From: Trileptium ribeirensis
Lineage: Eukaryota > Nematoda > Enoplea > Enoplida > Thoracostomopsidae
DNA length: 64,000 nt
Assembly (NCBI GenBank): GCA_030248225.1
Contig: JASANE010003857.1
Span: forward strand, 36,537 to 100,536
Reading direction: 5' to 3'
The notes below the pieces were generated by a model, which was not told the DNA's origin, made no database searches, and saw only the letters and a program-made list of their open reading frames with translations. Both the position numbers and the translations under genes were made by a program. Every line of letters begins with the position of its first letter. The first letter of the stretch is position 1. Positions 10,021-22,290 of this stretch are shown one piece after another.

Positions 10021-11020
10021 CGAAGTTAGTAATTCAGAATAAAGGTGGCTCCAGTGCGTATGAAACAAAACAAGAAACATGGTCGTAAAAGGGAGGAACC
10101 GGATAATATAGGAAAAAGTTTAAAACCCAGAATTTTGATTGGGAGGGGAATTTTAGGTTTTTGGAACCTTGGGGCCTTTGGTAGCCTACTGGACCACCGA
10201 CACATGCTACTAATCCAACTGTAAGTCGATAAAACTAAAAGTGATACAAATGACCGTTACACTAACAGTAATTCTATATGCGAAATACACGTAACGTGGC
10301 CGCCGTAAGCTAACTGGCATAAGGTACAAAACCTCCGGCAAACCCCTTAAGCGCGGATCGGCCCAAAAATTCATGAAATCAAAACAATTTAGTTATACGC
10401 ACACATTTCAGCTACGGCTTCCGAATTAGTGATATTGAAAAAAAACAAAATTAGGGTTAGCTAATATCCCGAAATAGCGCAACATATGCAAATTAGGCCT
10501 TTTTAAGCTGAAAAGAAAAATAAAAAGAAGGGAAGGGTATAATAAACTAAAATGTAAAAGCTTTAGCACCACGGGAGATTAAGAACAATTTTTGGGTTTT
10601 TGGACAGGTGCGGACACTAAACCCCTTGAATAGCATGCGGAACCATCGATTTGCCCAATATTCTTTCCCCATAAATTGTAAAAATCCACTAAATTGGTAT
10701 TACCTAGCTACGTGCTTATTTATGAATTTCAATTTATTTAAAGAAGAAACAAGCATAAATTCAAAATCCTTTAAAAAATAAACGTACTTTTACTTTTTAA
10801 GCTCTTCGATTTGAATTTTTACAAAGTTTTACTTGAAATTTCGTATATGCCACTGTATTCTTGTTTGCGCAAATTGGTATTAATAACATTTAATAATCCG
10901 GTTCAAAGTCTTTATCTTTATGTTTGAAATGTAGCAATATACATTTTATTATTCTTCTTCAGATTAAGCCTGGGCTCATATTTACCATCTAGCATTATCA
11001 ATATATATATATGCATTTGC
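10021..11020. other. Spacer, no gene recognised
   Basis: Mixed composition. A G-rich stretch at about 10090-10185 is followed by AT-rich sequence. No frame above 60 codons, no tandem unit and no tRNA-like signal was seen. Confidence 0.5.
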
Positions 11021-11029
11021 TACCGTTTT

Positions 11030-11340
11030 CCGCGTCTGCTTTTAAGATCTTGAACTTAGGCAATGAGCATACACGCTCAGGGCACGATGTCCTTCAGGTG
11101 GTAATGGCCAGGTCTCTTGGAGGGCGCCTTCGGTCTGCTAGGGTGGATCCGGGCTGGCGATGGTGGAGGTGCGTTCGGATCCGCGAAAAGTGTTAAGTTC
11201 GGCGCCTGATGGCCTTTCATGGAGGTCGAATGACTTTTCAGGAGGGTATAGTCGGTCCCTTGGAGCATCGGTCCGGAAGTCAGGGGAGGGAGTAACTATC
11301 CTACCCTCTATGAACATGTGTGGTAATGATTTAAATATTG
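11030..11340 (+). repeat. GC-rich island repeat, copy 1
   Basis: This G-rich block in AT-rich surroundings ends with CCCTCTATGAACATGTGTGG. Similar islands with the same end type occur at 40390-40770, 45110-45270, 49730-49900 and perhaps 51710-52035. Short open frames in it are by-products of the composition. The family is unknown. Confidence 0.45.
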
Positions 11341-11814
11341 CATATTTCATTTAGTTTACAACTTCGCTACTGTGCCCTAATACTAACTTTGCCTTTTTAC
11401 ATGTATCGCTATATTTACTTATTTTTATGCGGTATCACGATATCTGTCGTTCACAGGCTATATCGTGCTCTAGCGTACCGCACGTTCTGTTGCTGAAAAC
11501 ATTCCCAGACACAAAAACTTTTTTGCTTGTTCGAAAAGAAAATAGCCCACTTTTTTGTTGAATTTTGCGCTGGTTCTTTCCAAAAAGCGCTCTGTGTAAA
11601 ATTATTACATCTGTTAAATTATCGCTGAAAATGCGCTGCATAATTATCTAGAAGGCCGTTGGATTGCGCCACATATCAAATGTAAACAAAATGCTATCCA
11701 AAAAATTTCTAAATCCTTGGGGGCCAGAAATACACTGCGTACAAGATATTAGTCGCTTCCATTTTTTGCTGGGTGACATATGATTTATAATATCTTTTTC
11801 GTTTAGCAATAGCT

Positions 11815-11935
11815 ATAGGATAGGAGCGCACTTATGATTCAGGGTTCCGCAAGGCGATAGTATAATTCGACATCCTCGTACAACCTACATGTTGATGTTA
11901 ATATGTAATATGTACTAGGACCAGTTCTGGCCCTA
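11815..11935. repeat. LTR-like block shared with 23925-24030
   Basis: GCGCACTTATGATTC, GGTTCCGCAAGGCG and ATTCGACATCC line up with GCGCATGTATGATTC, GGTTCGCCAAGGCG and ATCCGACCTCC at 23930-23985. I estimate about 75% identity over some 55 bp. No coding evidence. A fragment of an LTR is the most likely source. Confidence 0.42.
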
Positions 11936-11939
11936 ATGG

Positions 11940-13600
11940 ATCCCAGCTGCACCACCGTTTACTCTATCGTGGTGCCCGGACAACCCCGGCTTCCACGACT
12001 CCCCGATGATCTAGGCGATGACCTCAGGGAACCGCTTAGCTTAGCAGGCTGCCGGCGGGTTAACCAGGGTGTTCGGCCTGGCCCCTTTATTGGCCCATGT
12101 GTTCAATGGTATGAGATCAACCGAGGGAGAGTCAACCCTTAGGCCTGCTCACAGGTAATAAGGCTGACTCGCCTTTCCCTCATTATCCACTTAATCCCCT
12201 AAGCGGGGTTCTCTGGTCCTAGTGTGATCCTAATGACTTTCCCCGTTGGTATGTCTCTATGCACTTGTCTCGTTACTAATCTTGAGCGTTGCTCCACCGA
12301 CCCTGAAGCCTAGACTATGAGCGTGCACAAATCCTAAAGGCCTAGTCGAGGCGTGTTCCCTAAATTTTGATTGCTTATGATAACATAGGGGCACTGAGTC
12401 AGATGCCCCAGTCCCTTAATTATTTAGACGATAACTACTAGAGCCATGTGCCGGGCTGGAAGCTGTGCTGAGTGGTACTTAACTGTGCGAGTTCACAGTG
12501 GGGACGCTCCTGGTAATTCGAACAGACACGGAGAGTGTGCGGGATATAGGAGGTTGCCAGCTCGGGCCTTAGAGCAGGTTCACGGGGGTGAGCCTGTGTC
12601 AGCGGATGAGATCGGCACGACGCGGGGTGGTGCTAAGTCTGCTCGTTATAACGTAGGATCCACCTAGTTTCAAAGTCCTTAAGGGTTTCATTTGAGAATG
12701 ATTTCTAAAACTCTCACTGGGGTCAGAAAGTTGGGTCAAACTCCGAACTGCTTTAGTAAATTTGACACGGTTCAACTCGTTTACTGTCGAGCCAAATCTT
12801 TTGCACACATTATGAACACCGCCCAATTGGGGCGTACGGCACTCTATAATATACAACATTTATAATTCGACGATAATTGAGCCAATACTAGCGTCGGGTA
12901 CCCTACAAGATACCCTAAGGTATAATGCCACGTTGTCTTCCCGTACTATACCTCAAAACCTTCGTTCAATTAGAGCCCGATAGATTTTTGGAGAGCGAAG
13001 ATTGAATTTATGAACAACTAGCGACCTATTAAATCACGGGGATTTGCCCCTGTTTTGTCAATTGAGATCTGAATGAAAACTGGACTGAAGGTTCTAAATT
13101 TTGTACAGTTTCGGCAGCGACTGGAGCGGCTCCCACACAATCCGACTAATCTGAAACTCGCTCCCAGAGAGCTCCGGGAGAGGGTGGCGACCGGGATTTT
13201 CCCCGTAGTTGCACGGTTAGAAAACCCACGTCCCACCGGCGCTCAGTGCATTTTTGCTCAACACCAGCTCCAGTCCCTGTTTCGTTCCGCTCAACTAGTG
13301 AACCCCTTAAGGTTTGATCAGGTTCGCGGTCGTTTGCATCGCAAATTAAACAAAAGCAATAAGAACACAGCGAGTGAACGGGAATTCGACGCTGTAGCTT
13401 GTTTTCGGACAATAGGGACAGCTCGTGTCACCCGGGGATGCAAACGGCCACGTCCCAAAACGTTCCTGTTACCACCTATAGATTTCATCTGGGAGCTCAG
13501 CAGAATAATGCCGCGACGATGATCGCGACCATTTCGAGACTCTTAGAAATCTTGTAAGAATTTTATTCGCTCCCGATTCTTAAAAATTTAGAAACTCGCT
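11940..13600. other. GC-richer spacer, no gene recognised
   Basis: This stretch has clearly higher GC than the window average. A 149-codon plus-strand frame at 13073-13522 is R-, L- and P-rich and overlaps an 88-codon minus-strand frame. Neither resembles a known family, and both look like chance frames in GC-rich sequence. On the minus strand the stretch lies downstream of the TATA element near 14003, so it could be the transcribed part of an unidentified LTR element. Confidence 0.4.
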
Positions 13601-13998
13601 CTCTACCACTGCCTTAAAATTTTGATCACTCCTCGGACCGGTAAACGATAAGAAAATGTCCGAGGAGCGGGGAACCAGTCGAAAACACGAGCGCATGAGT
13701 TTTCTGCACAGCTCAGTATAATTTCGCGAATTTTAACGGGGCCGTCCTTTACGGGGGCGCGGAGCATCCTTCCGACGCTCCCACGTCCGCAAAGAGCGGC
13801 CCTTGCGTGGTCAGGAAAATCATAAACCCAGGGGAGGCTCTCCACCGTAGAGGTACGGCGAGAAACCACCCTAGGGAAATCAAAAGAAAAAGAAAATGTG
13901 AGCGAAAGACCCTAGACAAAGAGAAGAAAATACAATGGCGACAACCGCCAAAATAGCTCAAGACTTCGACTGGCTCCGATCGAGGAATCGGGCAGTCT

Positions 13999-14007
13999 CC
14001 TTATATA
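13999..14007 (-). promoter_or_regulatory. TATA box candidate, minus strand
   Basis: The minus strand reads TATATAAGG followed by AGACTGCCCGATTCC, a well-formed TATA element with GC-rich flanks. Downstream (13950-13860) is pyrimidine-rich with TTTTCTTTTTCTTTTG. The layout of TATA, pyrimidine tract and GC-rich leader resembles the promoter of an LTR. No matching reading frame follows, so activity is unproven. Confidence 0.35.
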
Positions 14008-14315
14008 CTAAGAGTAAGCCCCCCTTTAATATTTTCCTCGGTCTTCACACCCTAAAATCGCTTGGACGAAATAAATTTTAATTCGTAACTGGTAAGCTAA
14101 GCAGACTCAGACGTATGTGCATACACACTCGACAAACTCTTTAAAATAAACGACGCCGCTACACAAAATAACAAAGAAAATAGATGACCATCAACTCGGC
14201 ATCGCAGTCACCCCTGCTACTATATATATGTGTAATGTACGCTTCACAATGTACGAATGCCCATAGGTGGGTCCATTAAATGTGTGCCGCTAATGGCTAA
14301 TAAATAACGGCTAAA

Positions 14316-14482
14316 CCTCGCGCTGGTCGGCGCGAGGCCTTCGACGATGGCAAAATATATCAGCGCTTTAGGCGCTTCAAATATATTGTAATTTTGTTAG
14401 TTTTTTGCTCATATTTCAGGAACTGGATGGAGTAGGCGGCCGGGGGCGGGATCATATCCATGCCCTGGCTGGTCGCCTACTC
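14316..14482. other. Cluster of three strong hairpins
   Basis: Hairpin 1: CCTCGCGC (14316-14323) pairs perfectly with GCGCGAGG (14330-14337) around a 6-base loop. Hairpin 2: AATATAT (14354-14360) plus AGCGC (14362-14366) pairs with GCGCT (14372-14376) plus ATATATT (14381-14387). Hairpin 3: GAGTAGGCG (14430-14438) pairs perfectly with CGCCTACTC (14474-14482). All sit within 170 bp, upstream of the minus-strand TATA candidate. Role unknown: structured leader, transposon end or replication signal. Confidence 0.55.
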
Positions 14483-15740
14483 GTGAGAACCTTAAATTTA
14501 ATGTAGTCCCCTTAGGAAGCCCGTTAGAGGCAGAAGAATGCGTGCACGATAGGGAAATTTTGGGTCCCGATTGGGTTAGGGGAATCCTGCGCAGACCCGT
14601 TGGGGCAGATGGCCCCGGTTTTCAATAATATAGTTAGTATAGGACCCAATCGAGGTGTAGGGGTCCAAAAATCAGGGAGTTTTGGTTTGAGATGTAGTGA
14701 TTTAGGGCCCAAAAATTTGGGAGTTTAAATGCGGGATCGGGGGTCCATAAGTACTTACGGGTTGGGAGTAAGTTGACCCGACCGCGTGGTTTTGAGTCCC
14801 TATAGGGTCCTGATGATAATTTAATGTCCCCCCTTTGCCTAAACTATAAAAATATCCCAAAATTTTCAAAGTTCTAAAACACCCCTAACAAGTTAAAACC
14901 GTTCCGGCGCAGATTTACTTTATGTCTTCCTATAAATTCAGAACGTCCCACAACTGTCTCATCATACAAAAACTATTGGGTACTCATTAAACATACATAA
15001 AAATTAGTTGTCTCATGCGCCGGCGTGTCAGGATAGATCTTCCTAGGTCCCAAAACGTCAGAAAGCCCAAAACGCATTTTTGTCATGAGGGTTTTGTACA
15101 ACACCCCGACCCATCCTGACACTTGGCGTCTTATACAATACACGTTTTATCATGATACAACAATTATGGATACGTAACATTTTTCGGATGCGCACCGGAA
15201 CCGACCCTGGGGCACCTAGTTAACGAAATTTGTTAAGTCGATCGGTGATAAAAACGTGAGGCCTCCCCTTGTCCCCAGCCGATTCGACTGCGCATCCGGC
15301 CCAACTCCCAATACACATCAATTATACGATCACGCATCAATATTGTTTACCACATAATTGTAGTCCTGGGATCGATCGGATACCCTAACCATGAGACTTT
15401 GATCCAGTTTTGGTGCGAAATCACCCCGCGCACCTCGGGCTGGTGGAGCGTGATTGTACATTTATAGCACACAATACAATACTTTATTTTATTCAACACA
15501 ATTATCGATGACATATCAATGAATTCGTGGATCACGCTCCACCGGTATCCGATCGCCCTTTATCCAAAAGATTTTGAGGCCCTTTATGGCCCGATTTTGA
15601 ATGTTTAAGATTCCGCATAAAACTCGGGCTGTTACAATATATAATATACGATTTCCATTTTAAATATATATTTTTCATATAGGCCTACCGGTAGGAGCTT
15701 GACGACGAACAAATCCTAAAAACTACCGGCTGAAAAGCTG
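14483..15740. other. Spacer with short G-rich repeats
   Basis: Around 14665-14740 the phrase GGGTCCAAAAATCAGGGAG recurs as GGGCCCAAAAATTTGGGAG about 50 bp later. The stretch ends in AT-rich sequence. No coding or RNA gene is supported. TGTTACA near 15629 could be a decayed LTR end. Confidence 0.4.
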
Positions 15741-15744
15741 GGTA

Positions 15745-15822
15745 TAAGAGGTATACGAACCCACAACCTCCTGGTTTTTGACCCGCAAGCAAGCTCTCTA
15801 CAGACTGAGCTATCTCTGCCCC
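15745..15822 (-). repeat. tRNA-derived SINE head or tRNA pseudogene
   Basis: The minus strand begins GGGGCAGAGATAGCTCAGTC. A good A box (TAGCTCAGTCTG, 15801-15812) sits in a D arm whose stem GCTC/GAGC pairs. The B box is GGTTCGTATACC (15749-15760), close to consensus but with a mismatched T stem. The anticodon arm and the 3' acceptor strand do not pair properly, so this is not a functional tRNA. It is most likely the head of a SINE. Confidence 0.55.
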
Positions 15823-16173
15823 ACGTCGCAGCTGTTTAAAGCTTTTGTATTCGACAACTTATTTCATAACTGATTAGTTGGGTTAGTGCTGTAAGATGTT
15901 TAGCTCTAACGGCGTAGTAAAATGATGGTTGCTTTTTCCACTTTTCCACACTACTCTAAAAGGTAAAAGCAGCCACTGCCGGCCGACTGCTCGACGGTCA
16001 GCCGCAAGTCGCTCGCTGTAACGACTTTTTTGTTATTACGAGTTATCATTCTTAGATGTCTCGTCAGCATTGGTTCGAAATGATCTCTGAACATGAAGGA
16101 GTAAAGTTTTGCATTTACATACAATGCAATGGTTAAAGTAACGAATCCGACACCTAAACAGAGTATAGCAAAA

Positions 16174-16284
16174 CTGCAACATTTTTAGTGCCGAACCACA
16201 ACCGACATGAGCTGTGTCATTAAACATTGAAGCATATTATAACAGCCCATGTTTTTATGTAACAGGACCGTTCCGCTCCGTTAC
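16174..16284. repeat. LTR-like block and candidate LTR terminus
   Basis: GCAACATTTTTAGTGCCGAA and CAACCGACATGAGCTGT (16175-16216) recur nearly identically at 23631-23670. Eighty bases on, TGTAACAGGACCGTTCC, CTCCGTTAC (16258-16284) matches TGTAACAGGCCCGTTCCG at 63688. TGTAACAG is a common LTR start in gypsy-type elements, and GTAAC/GTTAC bracket an imperfect palindrome. No partner LTR is found at the expected distance. Confidence 0.45.
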
Positions 16285-16299
16285 TTGTGTCTTCCCAGG

Positions 16300-17180
16300 G
16301 TCCCAACAACACATTTCATAATGAACGCATAAAAGAGGTTTAATTGGGGCTTGGTTTTTCGGCAATCGTAGCGTCCTTGTACGGAATGTGGTAAGATCAT
16401 GAGACGGAGGCAAGCTGAAAGCTAATTGGTGCGTGATGCCATGCCCGTATTTATGACATGCTTTGTTTGCTAATTTTCGCTAATTCGCCTATTATTGTTT
16501 GGCTATTTAATACTCAATGCTTATTTTGGTTTATTAATACATGTTGGTTGTATACATGTGCCTATTACGCTTTGCCATTGCATGCCTTACTTTTGTGGTA
16601 TATAACTATTATTCGAGTCTCAGCTGGAACATTTCAAACGGATTAGCACGAAATAAGTTCGATTTCCGACCTAGTCCGTCTTGAGAAAAATTTTAGTCGC
16701 CCCAATGTGCTAGAAACGAGCTGAAGATTGGGTTTTCTGTCAACCATAGGAACCTTACGGCACCCGACCAGTCGCCCTGTTCCCCGCTAAAGGTTCATGA
16801 ATGCGACCGTCCTGGAATAGGAGGCCATTAATTGTTCAAGCTAGACCATTGGCCGGATAGTAAATATAGAATATACCTAGGCTAAATAACACATGTAGCC
16901 ATGGTCGCGAGTAATACGTGTGGCCATGGTCACGAAAATAACAGAAAGCTAAAAGCTTAAAACTAATGGAAAACTGGGGGTACGGTAGTTTCGATCATTT
17001 GGAAATGACGGCTGTCGGGCTCGTTTGTCGTCCCGTAGCCGTCTAACGGCTTAGATCTCGGGAAAACGACACGAGCACTTTTCGATAGAGAATTTCACGG
17101 ACTTTCTAACGGGGTCAACACGTCTCGAACCACTCGAGGATGTAACTCTCAATTCTGGGCACAAATACATTAAAATTGAA
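16300..17180. other. Spacer with one 25-bp duplication
   Basis: At about 16892-16941 the motif GTAGCCATGGTCGCGAGTAA is repeated as GTGGCCATGGTCACGAAAAT. Otherwise nothing is recognised. The composition is mixed. Confidence 0.4.
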
Positions 17181-19060
17181 CAAACAGCCGTTACTTACGC
17201 TAAGTTTGGCTGTTGACAGTAGCGCGGGATAGATATATTTAATATATGTATGTATGTATATATAAACCTCAACCTCCTCGTGTTTCTGTTCTCGCCCTCT
17301 TGAACGAGCCCCTTCTTTTTCATACCCCCAGCGTCAACTTACAATGCTCGACACCCCATGTCTGGTTAGTAGTTTCAGCCATCCTTGTTAAATAATCACT
17401 TTTGTGATCATTCGTTCTCGCGATCAAGGCCACCCTCAATAGAACCGACTATCTTGCCAGACAGGCTATATCGGTGGATAACTAAAGAACGCCATCGGGT
17501 TTGGTTGCCCCCTTTGGTCTGCCAGAAGATAGCCGCTGAATCTTTCACTTTCACGTCACCAGCATCTAAAATTGCTTGATTATCGCCATTGTAACCATTC
17601 CTCCTTCCTACTGTAGAGTCACCAACCGGAGTTCTATACGCTATTATATAGCTTACTCATCTAGGCATGTAACGAGCCTAACCAGGTTACTATCGGTTCA
17701 ACTAATATGCTATTATACGAGTTGCCCCTCCGCTTTGTGACTATTTTGAAGTACATATTACATAAATTGATATAAATTTTCTTCTGTTTTGTACCGTTTT
17801 CGAAGTCGAACCCTCCCCTAATCCTAAACACGTACGTGCGACCCCTCATTTCACTCTTGTATAGAGTGCGACCCCTCCTTTCACTCCCGTCATTTATGGA
17901 CAGAAGGAACTTTTTTGTCATGGTGAACACAACGGTACACGGCGGATCTTCGCTCGACTTCCCATTTGCCCGCTATAACCGGCCAAAGTGCGCCCAGACA
18001 GGCTATGACTAATAGAAGGTTCAAATAACTTCAAATTTTATCTCTAACTCAAAATGGGGTAAGTCGCCCCTCAATGCATTGTCCTAGTTGAGACCTCTCC
18101 AAATACGCCCGGCCGGTCTCTGTCCACCTTCTCGTTGACCCAGCACAGCTTACAAAATCGCCCCAACCGTCGTCGAAACTATCTATCTTTGATATTTTTA
18201 ACACTTTACTAAATCTTGCCCGAGGGACTGGGACGTCACCCCTCATTCGGATTGCCCTTCGGCAGCGAGTCCAACGATGTCGAGCGGGCGTCATTCTGCC
18301 CTGCCGTTAGTGCAGGGGAACCCGCCAAAGTCCTACATATTAATACATGTGAATACACACGATCGGGTCAGGCCTCAATATCGCGGTTACTCCCCTTGTG
18401 TTTGGGATCGTTCGAACCCGTTCTGCGTCCGGGAAAAGAATTTACGCTCGGCCCACCGAATTTCCGTCGGGAACCCTTTGCCCTACTCCCTTCCCATGCC
18501 CCTTTCCTTTGTTTTTCTTTTTCTGTGTTTCTCGTTTTCCCTCTTTAAACGACTTGTTGGTCGTTGTCTGTGTTTCCTTTTGTCGCTTGTCGCGTTTGTC
18601 TGCGACCATTTGGCAGCTTGCTCACTCTCTCTTTGTGCGACTTCATTTCTTTTCAATCCCGCGCTCCTATGCTCTTTTGTTTGATTCAACTTTTAACTTG
18701 CCCGACTTAAAAAAATTTGAATTAACCCAAATAGTTAAAACCAGTTAGTGGTAATATTAATAATTATATAAAGATGTATACAATATATATATTTTTATAT
18801 AATGTGTAGAGCAGACAGAGATAGAAATAGAATTTATACATAGGACTTTGTGCCGAATACATACAAACAGTCGCTTGATTTTATGAGTTTTACGGATGAC
18901 TGTTATAGATATGTACCGGCTTGCGAAGGGGGTAGGTTCGGGCCCCTAGCGCTCCCAGGGATCCCAGACAAGGGTACTATCATAGTCAGTGATTCCCAAG
19001 AGGGTGCATTGTCCCCAGCCTTGGGTAGGCCCCGTTCTTGTCCACCGTCTTCTTGGCGAC
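17180..19060 (+). repeat. 1.8-kb dispersed repeat, copy A (LTR-like)
   Basis: This block is homologous over its whole length to the minus strand of 39215-37440. It opens with ACAGCCGTTACTTACGCTAA and TTTGGCTGT, itself an ACAGCC/GGCTGT hairpin, which also starts copy B. Further matches in order include CTTTTGTGATC, TTGCCCCTCCG, CGAACCCT, CCCCTCATTTCACTC, GCCCGGCCGGTCTC, CTCCCCTTGTGTTTGGGATC, GACTTGTTGGTCGTTGTCTG and AAGAGGGTGCATTGTCCCC. The pyrimidine-rich centre (18440-18680) produces hydrophobic chance frames in both copies. Length, TATA element and pyrimidine tract suggest an LTR or a non-autonomous LTR element, but no coding region is attached. Confidence 0.6.
17259..17268 (+). promoter_or_regulatory. 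TATA box candidate in repeat copy A
   Basis: TATATAAACC is followed by a pyrimidine-rich run (CTCAACCTCCTCGTGTTTC). It lies about 80 bp into the repeat. Copy B has an identical decamer, but at a different place in the unit, so conservation of the site is not shown. Confidence 0.3.
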
Positions 19061-22000
19061 GCTCATAACTTCGATAAGTTGATTCAGGTAAAATATATAC
19101 AAGCTGCCAGATAGACATATCAACGAGCAATAGTTGCACGTAGGGACGTAGTAACCGTAGGGTACAACCAAGCTTTCATAGTTTTGATATTTAAAATAGG
19201 AAAATTTATTGTTATAATGACCAAAACAATAGATAATGCAAATGGCCCATGAAGAAATGACAATAGATTCATGAAAATGTCGGCTTTTAGCGTCTGAAGC
19301 GAATTCAGTCTGAGTAAATGTTTGACTGAGTGTACTTATATCAATGTGGAAGAATGACTATCGTCTGCGAGCTGACGTTTATAAATGGATGAGATTAAGG
19401 TGTCTGAAGGCAGATGTCTTCTATTTTCGATGAAAGAAAATAATCGGGCTTGCTTGAAATAGAGTAAACTTCTGGAGAATCTTTCTAATTTCGGTTTGGG
19501 TGAATGACATCTATCTCTATCATCTATCTAAAAATTTCTTTACATTTCCAGATTATTTCTTGAATTGGATATGGTATCCTTCGACCCAGACAGAATTCAG
19601 TGATGAAACAATGGTTTGAATTCGAGTAACATTTCAGCTATGTCACCCGATCTGCAGGTACGGATCGTCTTTGCCTAAATGCCGCTACCAGTTTACGGTA
19701 GCTAAAGGCGTAAGAAAACGTTCAAATTTTCCTATTTGCTTCCTCATTTGAATCACAAACTCCCCTCTAGCCGAAGTGTTTCTGGCTCTCCGTGGTCTTA
19801 GATAAATTACAAAACAACCATGTTCGGATATCACAGATCCTCAGTTTACATGACGTTCTGGATTGAGTTAAGCTTGGAGAAATTTTTTCCTGAGAAGACC
19901 ACGGTTAAAGTTTCTATAATAATTGGATGATTGGTGGCATTTCTTTTGGGCTCTTCGTTGTTGGCTTGTTTTCAAAGTTTGTGCTCAAGGGAAAGTTCGG
20001 CGCCCATGCTGCGTTTGGGGTCGAGTGAATGCATAACTAGTGTACAAGGACATGGGCCGTTGTTGGCCTCTGGGTAATGAAGTCAAATTTACCTATGTAT
20101 GGCATTTATTTATCTAGAGCTCAGTAAATTTGGGAATTAGGCCCGGCGCATTAGCCGAAGGTCAACCACCGGCCAGACTTGCTAATGGAAGCAAAATTCT
20201 AGGACAGGAACAGCTTAAGCTTCAGGGACCTTGCGTCGCTTCGATTCAGTTGTTTGTATTTTGACAGCTTTCTTGTGTTCTAACATTTCTTCATTTCGTA
20301 TTATCTGGTATACATACAGGATTTTATACACAGTATAAGCACATGTTTACTTTGATGAACCATACTAGCTTGTTTTGGTGCGATCGCGGACCAATTCAGA
20401 AGCTTGTTTCGGGCCTCACGCTCCAATAGGAGGTTTTAACGAAGCAAAGCGCTGGCCGATCGATAAACCGTTAACGTCCCAGTCCCAGAGCACAACTCGT
20501 CGGTTTGTGCAGTATTTTTTAGAGCTTTGATGTCATGCAGTGATCTGTTAAATGTTAGAGAACGCGCAACTAAAGGAACAAAGCGCACGTGATGCATCCG
20601 GGACGTTCGCGTTCCAGGTCTTCCCATGGTCCGCTTGCAATATCAAGTAATTTTTTAACTTTTTAGCCCCTTCGCTAGAACAATCAATGGCAACGACCGC
20701 TTCTTAGTGGTCCAGATTTTTAGTGCATCTTAGGTCCTGAGCCATTCTCGGAATTTAGACCAAGAGAATACTTGGAGCGCGACTTTAAATGAATTGAGGA
20801 TATTAGCCGGGTGAAATTGTATACTGTCTAGAACGAGCAAATTTGGAGCGTGGTGCTATCGGATTGAAAGAGCCAGCGTTTGTTCTAGCTTTTGTCGACT
20901 GTGTATATAAAATTTTGGGACTAGCAAGCGACTTACATCTGATTTTGACGACCGTACTGCCCACACATAGCAGCAAATGAACATTATGTTTCGTAGTAGA
21001 ACTAAGGTCGAACTATGAACGCACTGGGTGCGAGACCATTTTGGCTAGGGCACCATTGGCAGATCGTTATAGGCTAGGGCCGCGCTCTAGCGTGATAAAA
21101 ATTATTAGCAGAGTGCTCCATCGCCGACCAGCAAAAGTATTAGCTTGTCGCCTTTCAGCGTTCTTTATTCAGATACAGTCGTATTAAATTTACCGCAGCT
21201 CTCATCATCGTTGACTCATGGACCGAAAACTAGCGATAAAGTTGCCGGTGTTTTTCGGAAAGAAATACAAGAATTTACGCCGAGTTCGGGCGCATCTCGT
21301 GTCCGGTACGTGAATGCCGAACGCGCCCCCTGAGCATAAGATAAGGCCCAGCTATAGGACAATCACGATAACCCGTCAAAACTTGTAGGATGCTAAAATT
21401 GGTCGGCCAGGAGATCGCCAAAAATGGCATGAGCTTGCCCCCACCCAAATAGGCAGTCAAATTTTTAAGTGGGCGCGACCACTCAAAGTGTTCGAAAACG
21501 CGCCACCAGCGACTATAACATGGTCCAGGTTGTAGTCTACCACCAAAATAAATTTCATCGCCGTACGGCAATAATTAGCGAATTTTTATGGGGAGGGGGC
21601 CCGGCCAACTCAAACTCATACCAGAACCATATTGTAGTAGGTACACGTTTATGCCTTAATATAGTCGCACACAAGACAATGTCAGAGTCAGTTTTGGAAC
21701 TAGACTTGGATTTGGAATAAAGTTCTTGGTCGTCATGGTATTAGGCGCTTGCTGGCATCGCCCGCGCGATCGGAACATGCAAGTAAAGAGACTGACGCTC
21801 ACAGGATGGATCTACCGACTAAAGACAACAGATACTATAAACCAGACTCCAAGATGGGTGTATATACTGTGTGAAAAATGATAAATATTTAGAGACCGTA
21901 TCACGTCAGACATCACCTGTCGTCATGTTCATATGGAACGTATTTATTACCTGGAGCGACCCACCCGACCAAAGTATTGATTTATTTGGACTCCACATAC

Positions 22001-22160
22001 CGTAATACTTATAGTTCATGCATGATCGTTCAGCGGCACGAGTAACCGCTAGTGAGAATTAACATATGACTCGCTCTTATAGAGAAACCACCTGAAAGTT
22101 GCTTTAGGGATAATATGCGAGGTTTATAGTAGCCGGAAGAGTTCCTCTGATAACCAGGCG
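19061..22160. other. 3.1-kb spacer, no gene recognised
   Basis: Mixed composition with stretches of GATGA/CTGA-like short motifs at 19250-19560. A 98-codon minus-strand frame at 21571-21275 and a 63-codon one at 20627-20436 have no recognisable motif. No repeat partner was found elsewhere in the window. Confidence 0.4.
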
Positions 22161-22166
22161 TTTACA

Positions 22167-22290
22167 ACCATGTCGTAATAGGCACCATGCGTACTCTATT
22201 ACTCATAACCATGTATTGATCAGTACCGTGTATAATGCGATGCTCATAATCATGCCTTGATTTGTACCATATTCGGAGGATAATATCCTA
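22167..22290. repeat. Three degenerate copies of a 41-bp unit
   Basis: Units start ACAACCATGTCG, ATAACCATGTAT and ATAATCATGCCT, at 41-bp steps. Each carries a CACCATG/TACCGTG/TACCATA core and ends in CTC or a similar triplet. Diverged minisatellite; no function inferred. Confidence 0.5.

Noticed and set aside
11936..12142. rRNA-like or other structured RNA in the GC-rich stretch
   Set aside because: No conserved rRNA core words or tRNA boxes could be found there.
13073..13522. 149-codon plus-strand frame as a gene
   Set aside because: It lies in GC-rich sequence where stops are rarer, overlaps a frame on the other strand and has no recognised domain.
15745..15822. Functional tRNA gene
   Set aside because: The A box is good, but the T stem, anticodon arm and 3' acceptor strand do not pair, so it is a pseudogene or SINE head.
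18277..18748. Overlapping 110-135-codon hydrophobic frames that look like membrane proteins
   Set aside because: They come from a pyrimidine-rich tract of an LTR-like repeat. The sister copy at 38073-37741 gives similar frames without a conserved start or length.
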